The notes beneath the pieces were generated by a model. It did not search any database. It was not told where the DNA came from and saw only the letters and a list, made by a program, of their open reading frames with translations. A DNA stretch of 64,000 nt, taken from Clostridia bacterium. Its GTDB lineage: Bacteria > Bacillota > Clostridia > Oscillospirales > CAG-272. Positions 60,094 through 64,000 of the stretch are shown in pieces. Position 1 is the stretch's first letter, and the number at the start of each line of letters is the position of its first letter. The position numbers and the translations under genes were made by a program. The stretch spans positions 1 to 64,000 of the forward strand of contig JAFVTH010000023.1 in assembly GCA_017503285.1 (NCBI GenBank), in the 5' to 3' direction.

Positions 60094-60109
60094 AAGGAAG
60101 GAATGCGCC

Positions 60110-60706
60110 ATGACACCGATAAAAAGAGAAAAGGATATTATAAGAAAAGACTGCTCTGATATACGCAATGCCATGACACCCGAGGAAAGAAAAATAAAGG
60201 ATGAAAAAATCTGTCAAACTATAGCTTCCTTAATCAGCTTTAGACACGCAGAAATTATCTTGCTTTATGCGCCAATCAAATCTGAAATAGATATTTTACC
60301 AATATTTCATTTAGCAAAGGAGAAGGGCAAAAGGGTTGCCTTTCCAAAATGCAATGTAGAGGAAAGGACTATGAAATTCCATTTTGTAGATTCCTTAGAT
60401 GAGTTAGAGCCATGCGCCTATGGCATTAGAGAGCCCAAGGAGGACGCACCTGTGTACGACCCGGAAACCACACCTGGCGTTGCAGTATGCTATCTCCCGG
60501 GTCTTGCCTTTGACGTATATGGCTATCGCCTGGGATATGGCAAGGGCTATTATGATAAGTTTACAAATAGCTTTCTTGGCTCAACCATAGGCGTTGTATA
60601 TAGCAATCTTATTCTACCTACCTTGCCAAGAGGCAAATACGATAAGCATTGTGACATTATGATTACAGAAAACGGCATTAAGCCAATCAAGCCACAAAAG
60701 AAATAA
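60110..60706 (+). CDS. 5-formyltetrahydrofolate cyclo-ligase
   Basis: The product is 198 residues. It starts at the ATG at 60110 (AAAGGAAGGAA upstream); a longer frame overlapping DJ-1 has no site. Motifs are KSEIDILPIFHLAKEKGKRV, LPGLAFDVYGYRLGYGKGYYD (the ATP/folate-binding signature) and KYDKHCDIMITENG. It recycles 5-formyl-THF to 5,10-methenyl-THF using ATP, linking to one-carbon metabolism next to tmk. It is the last gene of the ftsK-tmk group and ends at a terminator. Confidence 0.93.
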   Translation: MTPIKREKDIIRKDCSDIRNAMTPEERKIKDEKICQTIASLISFRHAEIILLYAPIKSEIDILPIFHLAKEKGKRVAFPKCNVEERTMKFHFVDSLDELEPCAYGIREPKEDAPVYDPETTPGVAVCYLPGLAFDVYGYRLGYGKGYYDKFTNSFLGSTIGVVYSNLILPTLPRGKYDKHCDIMITENGIKPIKPQKK

Positions 60707-60708
60707 TA

Positions 60709-60740
60709 AAAGAGAGCCGAAAAACGGCTCTTTTTTTATA
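60709..60740 (+). terminator. Intrinsic terminator of the ftsK-tmk operon
   Basis: AGAGCCG-AAAAA-CGGCTCT followed by a T-run. Confidence 0.85.
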
Positions 60741-60772
60741 TGAAAAAACCGAAAAAACTTAAAATAATTATT

Positions 60773-60812
60773 GAGAAAACAAGAGAAAACGAGAGAAAAC
60801 AAGAGAAAAAGA
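60773..60812 (+). repeat. Four 10-bp direct repeats (phased A-tracts)
   Basis: GAGAAAACAA, GAGAAAACGA, GAGAAAACAA and GAGAAAAAGA follow one another without gaps, giving an A4-A5 tract every helical turn, 40-80 bp upstream of the rplM -35. Such phasing predicts intrinsic DNA curvature. Confidence 0.8.
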
Positions 60813-60852
60813 GAGCATTTGATAAACTTTTTGATTTTTTATAAAAAAAGTG

Positions 60853-60881
60853 TTGACATTAAATTAAACAAATGCTATAAT
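60853..60881 (+). promoter_or_regulatory. rplM-rpsI promoter (perfect consensus)
   Basis: TTGACA (60853-60858), a 17-bp spacer and TATAAT (60876-60881), the strongest promoter in the window. Confidence 0.92.
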
Positions 60882-60889
60882 AATCAGGC

Positions 60890-60935
60890 AATAAAACAAG
60901 GGCATATGCCCATCTTAATCTATTGGAGGATACAA
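60890..60935 (+). promoter_or_regulatory. Possible L13 autoregulatory leader
   Basis: The ~50-nt leader between the start site and rplM holds a perfect palindrome GGGCATATGCCC (60900-60911) followed by the TTGGAGGAT ribosome-binding site. L13 leaders are known in Bacillota; identity here is unproven. Confidence 0.4.
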
Positions 60936-60937
60936 AA

Positions 60938-61366
60938 ATGTCAACATTTATGGCTAACAACACCATTGAACGTAAATGGTATGTTATCGATGCTGCTAAC
61001 AAGCCTCTTGGTAAGACAGCTGTTGCTGCTGCTAACATTTTGAGAGGTAAGCACCGTCCGGAATTCACACCTCATGCAGACTGTGGTGAATTCGTTATTA
61101 TCATCAACGCATCAAAGGCTGTTCTCACAGGTAAGAAGCTTGAGCAAAAGTACTACAGAAGACACTCTGGTTACATCGGTGGTCTTAAGGAAGTACAGTA
61201 CAAGACTCTTATGGCAACCCGTCCGGAGCTCGCTATGGAGCTTGCAGTAAAGGGTATGCTTCCACACAACACTCTCGGCGCTAAGTCCCTTACAAGACTT
61301 AAGGTATATGCTGGCGCTAACCACAACCAACAGGCTCAATCACCTATTGCAGTTGAAGTAAAATAA
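60938..61366 (+). CDS. rplM: 50S ribosomal protein L13
   Basis: The product is 142 residues, the usual length. It starts at the ATG at 60938 ([20 protein letters not shown]) with TTGGAGGAT upstream; an earlier in-frame ATG lies within that site. Conserved blocks are [38 protein letters not shown] and [20 protein letters not shown]. It is an early large-subunit assembly protein. It is first in the rplM-rpsI operon, with 21 bp to rpsI. Confidence 0.97.
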   Translation: MSTFMANNTIERKWYVIDAANKPLGKTAVAAANILRGKHRPEFTPHADCGEFVIIINASKAVLTGKKLEQKYYRRHSGYIGGLKEVQYKTLMATRPELAMELAVKGMLPHNTLGAKSLTRLKVYAGANHNQQAQSPIAVEVK

Positions 61367-61387
61367 ACTTGGAAAGGATAGAAGAAA

Positions 61388-61789
61388 ATGTATACAAGTG
61401 CTAAACCATATTTCTACGGAACAGGTAGAAGAAAGAAATCTGTAGCTCGTGTTCGTCTTTATCCAGGTACAGGTGCAATTACTATCAATGGTAAGGATAT
61501 CGACCAATACTTTGGTCTTGAAACACTTAAGCTCATCGTAAACCAACCACTCGAGGTTACTGAAACAATCGGTAAGTACGACATCGTTGCAAACGTTGTT
61601 GGTGGTGGTATCTCAGGTCAAGCTGGTGCAATCCGTCACGGCATTGCAAGAGCACTCCTTGTAGCTGACGAAACATACAGAGGCGCCCTCAAGGCTGCCG
61701 GCTTCCTCACACGTGACCCACGTATGAAGGAAAGAAAGAAGTATGGTCTCAAGGCTGCTCGTCGTGCACCACAGTTCTCAAAGAGATAA
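61388..61789 (+). CDS. rpsI: 30S ribosomal protein S9
   Basis: The product is 133 residues. Conserved blocks are [39 protein letters not shown] and the C-terminal [13 protein letters not shown] tail, whose final Lys-Arg contacts the P-site tRNA. GGAAAGGAT precedes the ATG. It is the last gene of the rplM operon. Confidence 0.97.
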   Translation: MYTSAKPYFYGTGRRKKSVARVRLYPGTGAITINGKDIDQYFGLETLKLIVNQPLEVTETIGKYDIVANVVGGGISGQAGAIRHGIARALLVADETYRGALKAAGFLTRDPRMKERKKYGLKAARRAPQFSKR

Positions 61790-61803
61790 TTTCTTTACAA
61801 AAT

Positions 61804-61836
61804 ACAAAAAGACTTCCTTTTGGAGGTCTTTTTTTG
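61804..61836 (+). terminator. Terminator of the rplM-rpsI operon
   Basis: AAAAAGACTTCC-TTTT-GGAGGTCTTTTTTT. Confidence 0.85.
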
Positions 61837-61896
61837 TTTTGCCGTTTCATATTTTCGCGCCTTGGCTTACTGTTTGCTTTATTGTAGACAAAATTA

Positions 61897-61925
61897 TTTA
61901 CAATTATGGAAAAATGTGTTATAAT
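61897..61925 (+). promoter_or_regulatory. Promoter of the small lipoprotein gene
   Basis: TTTACA (61897-61902), a 17-bp spacer and TATAAT (61920-61925). Confidence 0.75.
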
Positions 61926-61928
61926 AAA

Positions 61929-61974
61929 AATGCCTAGTACCAATAATTTTCACAAATTATTGCGGCATTTTCAT
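61929..61974 (+). promoter_or_regulatory. 5'-leader hairpin of the small lipoprotein mRNA
   Basis: ATGCC ... AATAATTT-TCAC-AAATTATT ... GGCAT followed by TTTTC starts at the predicted transcription start, leaving ~55 nt before the gene's ribosome-binding site. It may be an early terminator or an mRNA-stabilising 5' hairpin. Confidence 0.4.
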
Positions 61975-62031
61975 TGACGGCTAAAAGGCGCTTCCGCTGA
62001 TTTAAAATAAAGACAGTAAAAGGAGATTTTT

Positions 62032-62466
62032 ATGAGAAAATTAGTTTGTTTTTCCTTGGCGATATTAGTGTTATTTTGTTTTACCGCCTGTAATCTTAAT
62101 CTGAACTTAGAGAACTTGGAAAATGAGTCGGAATCTGCAGCAATTACTGAGGAGATGTTAGACATATTGGCAGAAAAGCGTGTTGACGATGCTAAGGCGC
62201 TATTTCATCCTCAGGTAGATGAAGAAATAGATACCGCAATCACTCAAATGTGTGATTTTTTAGACGGACGAAAGGCTGAAAGCGTGGAAATAATAAGCAT
62301 AAATATAAATAATTCAACCGGCACAGGCGGAAGGTCGAGACAAGAGCAGGTTGCGTACAGTGTGCGGCTTGATGATGGAGAGATTATTTATGCAAGCGCG
62401 GTTTATCTGTCTGATCAGGACGGAGACGGCTTTGTCAGTTTCCAACTAATTCTCGGAATAATATAA
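62032..62466 (+). CDS. Small lipoprotein, unknown
   Basis: The product is 144 residues, with AAAAGGAG before the ATG. The signal peptide ends in lipobox FTAC (Cys20). The mature part is acidic, with a helical first third (ESAAITEEMLDILAEKRVDD) and a beta-rich C-terminus (VAYSVRLDDGEIIYASAVYL) suggesting a small cystatin/NTF2-like or DUF5104-type fold. The surface-exposed location is clear, the role is not. It is a single gene ending at a shared bidirectional terminator. Confidence 0.8.
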   Translation: MRKLVCFSLAILVLFCFTACNLNLNLENLENESESAAITEEMLDILAEKRVDDAKALFHPQVDEEIDTAITQMCDFLDGRKAESVEIISININNSTGTGGRSRQEQVAYSVRLDDGEIIYASAVYLSDQDGDGFVSFQLILGII

Positions 62467-62496
62467 AAAAGACCTCTTTTTGAGGTCTTTTTTTAT
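62466..62496. terminator. Bidirectional terminator between the lipoprotein and CotH-like genes
   Basis: AAAAAAGACCTC-TTTTT-GAGGTCTTTTTTT; convergent genes end on either side of it. Confidence 0.9.
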
Positions 62497-64000
62497 TCGT
62501 ATACATAATAAATGTAATCGAGGCTTCTCTTTATATAGTCCCTTGTGTATTCTACCTGTAAATCCCAGGTGTCAAGCTCGGTCAGCTCATCGTCATTAGG
62601 CCAAACAAAAGTGCCAAGTATCTCCCATCTAACAAAGTTTCTGTCAAAGCTGTCTCTGTTCTTGTATAAATACGCGTAGCATTCTGAAAGCTTGTTTTCA
62701 ATAGCGGTTTTGCTATCATTGAGCTTTTGTGAAACCAATTCTAAAAAACCATCATGGGTTAAAAGAGCACCAAACCAAGGGTTTTGGGCTTTTGCCCATA
62801 GGTTTTCAGCTTCCTTTGCACCCAAGGTGTTTCCAACTATTCCAAGGCTTCTGTCAAAGTCCCAAACAGGGCCTGCATACAGCTTTCCACCGGCTTCCTT
62901 GTACAGATAAAAGCTGGCATATCCTACGTCGGCGCTGTTAAAAATCTCGTGTATTATATAAGCCTCTGCAAAGCTTTCAACGTCAATAAGCTCCTTGACC
63001 CTTTCGTAGTCCTTTTGCCTTGCAGCGTTTAAGCAATCGGAAAGATAGGCGGAAATAAAGTCCCTGTGCTCCGTAGTGAAGGCAGTATCGTCTGTGTCTG
63101 GGGACTTAATTACATAATGTTTCCCGTTAACCGTAAATGCATAGCCATCTGCACGTCCGTCAAGCTCCAAAAGGTAGCCTGTATCAACGGAGGACAAGTC
63201 CTCACTTATGTCAACACGTGTTTCCTGAACCTCTATTTGTTCGCAGAGGAGATATACTCCCTTGTATTCGTAGTTCAAATATAGCTCAACAAACTGCACC
63301 GAGGTGGTTGCGCTGATTGAATCAAAAACGGAAGCCAGTGACTGGGCAAGGTAGTTTCTTGACATGCTTAAATCGCTATGGTTGGCAATTAAAGTCCAGT
63401 CCTTGGCAGCACCATTTCCAAACATATCCGTACTGGAGTTAAACTTCAATCTGTACGGTTTTTTTTCGTAATCCCATGTGGAGTTTCCTCTGCCACGCAT
63501 TCTTGCCGCGGCATTTTCAAAGGAATATTGTGCCTCTGTGTTTTCTACGCTAACGGAGCAGTTCAGATATATTTCCTTAGAGGTTATATCGGTAAAATCA
63601 ACGGTATTTATAGAAATGATAGGCAAGGAAAGCTCATCTGGCGCAAAAATAGCCTCAATAGTTTCCGTGTTACTTGCCTTCATATTGAGCGTAGGCTCCT
63701 TTTCTCCATTAGACCAGCCAACAAATTTGTAACCAAATTCTGCCGTTGCCACAACAGGAGAAATATCCTGACCATCGTCTAAAATTTGGTTCAAGTCACC
63801 GGTAATTGAGCCACACAAGGAGTTGCAAGTAAAGTTAACTATATGTACCTTTACAAAAATTGCTACAAAGGACTTACTTGTGTCTGCAAAATCGCTTCTT
63901 TTAGAGGATTTTAGTCCATCGTCCCATTCAACAAAACGATAACCGTTGTCTGCAACAGCAACCACCTCGCTGCCGGTAAATGGACCGTCATCATTAAACT
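62493..64000 (-). CDS. CotH-family spore-coat kinase-like protein (5' truncated)
   Basis: The frame is open to the window edge, so the N-terminus is missing; at least 502 residues are present. At the visible N-terminal side are repeats like GYRFVEWDDG and GYKFVGWSNGEKEPTLN, the divergent InlB B-repeat pattern of surface proteins. The CotH kinase-like domain follows: AARMRGRGNSTWDYEKKPYR (nucleotide-binding loop), LELYLNYEYKGVYLLCEQI and AGPVWDFDRSLG (catalytic DFD). CotH proteins phosphorylate spore-coat or surface proteins. The repeat domain suggests a secreted, wall-associated form rather than a coat kinase. Confidence 0.85.
   Translation of the reverse strand, partial: FNDDGPFTGSEVVAVADNGYRFVEWDDGLKSSKRSDFADTSKSFVAIFVKVHIVNFTCNSLCGSITGDLNQILDDGQDISPVVATAEFGYKFVGWSNGEKEPTLNMKASNTETIEAIFAPDELSLPIISINTVDFTDITSKEIYLNCSVSVENTEAQYSFENAAARMRGRGNSTWDYEKKPYRLKFNSSTDMFGNGAAKDWTLIANHSDLSMSRNYLAQSLASVFDSISATTSVQFVELYLNYEYKGVYLLCEQIEVQETRVDISEDLSSVDTGYLLELDGRADGYAFTVNGKHYVIKSPDTDDTAFTTEHRDFISAYLSDCLNAARQKDYERVKELIDVESFAEAYIIHEIFNSADVGYASFYLYKEAGGKLYAGPVWDFDRSLGIVGNTLGAKEAENLWAKAQNPWFGALLTHDGFLELVSQKLNDSKTAIENKLSECYAYLYKNRDSFDRNFVRWEILGTFVWPNDDELTELDTWDLQVEYTRDYIKRSLDYIYYVYE

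Overview
The window looks like the chromosome of an anaerobic, spore-forming member of the Bacillota (class Clostridia), probably a gut or plant-fibre-associated lineage. The evidence is a full Spo0A, a SpoIIIE/FtsK-type translocase, a T-box in front of valS, strong AGGAGG ribosome-binding sites, canonical sigma-A promoters (TTGACA/TTGCAA-N17-TATAAT), many GTG/TTG starts, and several plant or host glycan hydrolases. I could not assign a genus.

Region 1 (1-15.2 kb) is mainly carbohydrate use. It holds the end of an unknown gene plus a 59-residue peptide gene, two GH43-like hydrolases, a beta-lactamase-fold serine hydrolase, a CrtO-like acyltransferase, a GH78-type rhamnosidase, an ABC-F ATPase, a very large lipoprotein with a clan GH-A-like catalytic module, and a GH2 beta-mannosidase. 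The enzymes lack signal peptides apart from the lipoprotein, so most act on imported oligosaccharides. Region 2 (15.4-18.2 kb) is a CoA-disulfide-reductase-like enzyme fused to rhodanese, followed by a small membrane protein and a Cys-rich DUF5714 protein.

Region 3 (about 18.2-40.4 kb) is an AT-rich genomic island. It starts with a serine recombinase and ends next to a tRNA-Glu. Nearly all its genes run on the + strand and look like defence or conflict genes: a DUF4365 nuclease pair; a long collinear cluster (Xre regulator, RES toxin-like protein, PLD-helicase-DUF3427, Nudix hydrolase, Upf1-like helicase with a C-terminal nuclease, a fusion of a sigma-70 region-4 helix-turn-helix with an inactivated DnaG-type primase core, peptide deformylase, membrane protein); a ParB-like / OLD-like ATPase-Toprim / Dam methylase triplet; a 240-bp non-coding tract with six GGCGCC motifs behind a consensus promoter; DUF4238; a second Xre; an HNH nuclease and an Asn-rich peptide. 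No phage structural, replication-initiation or conjugation genes are visible.

Region 4 (40.4-64 kb) is conserved core: tRNA-Glu and valS with a T-box; a Ca2+ P-type ATPase with an S1-domain protein; a two-component system divergent from a beta-helix lipoprotein; spo0A; pnp and rpsO; split TauE/SafE permeases; ftsK/spoIIIE, thymidylate kinase, DJ-1 and 5-formyl-THF cycloligase; rplM-rpsI; a small lipoprotein; and a CotH-family protein cut by the window end. Convergent gene pairs commonly share bidirectional terminators. All assignments come from reading motifs, with no database search.
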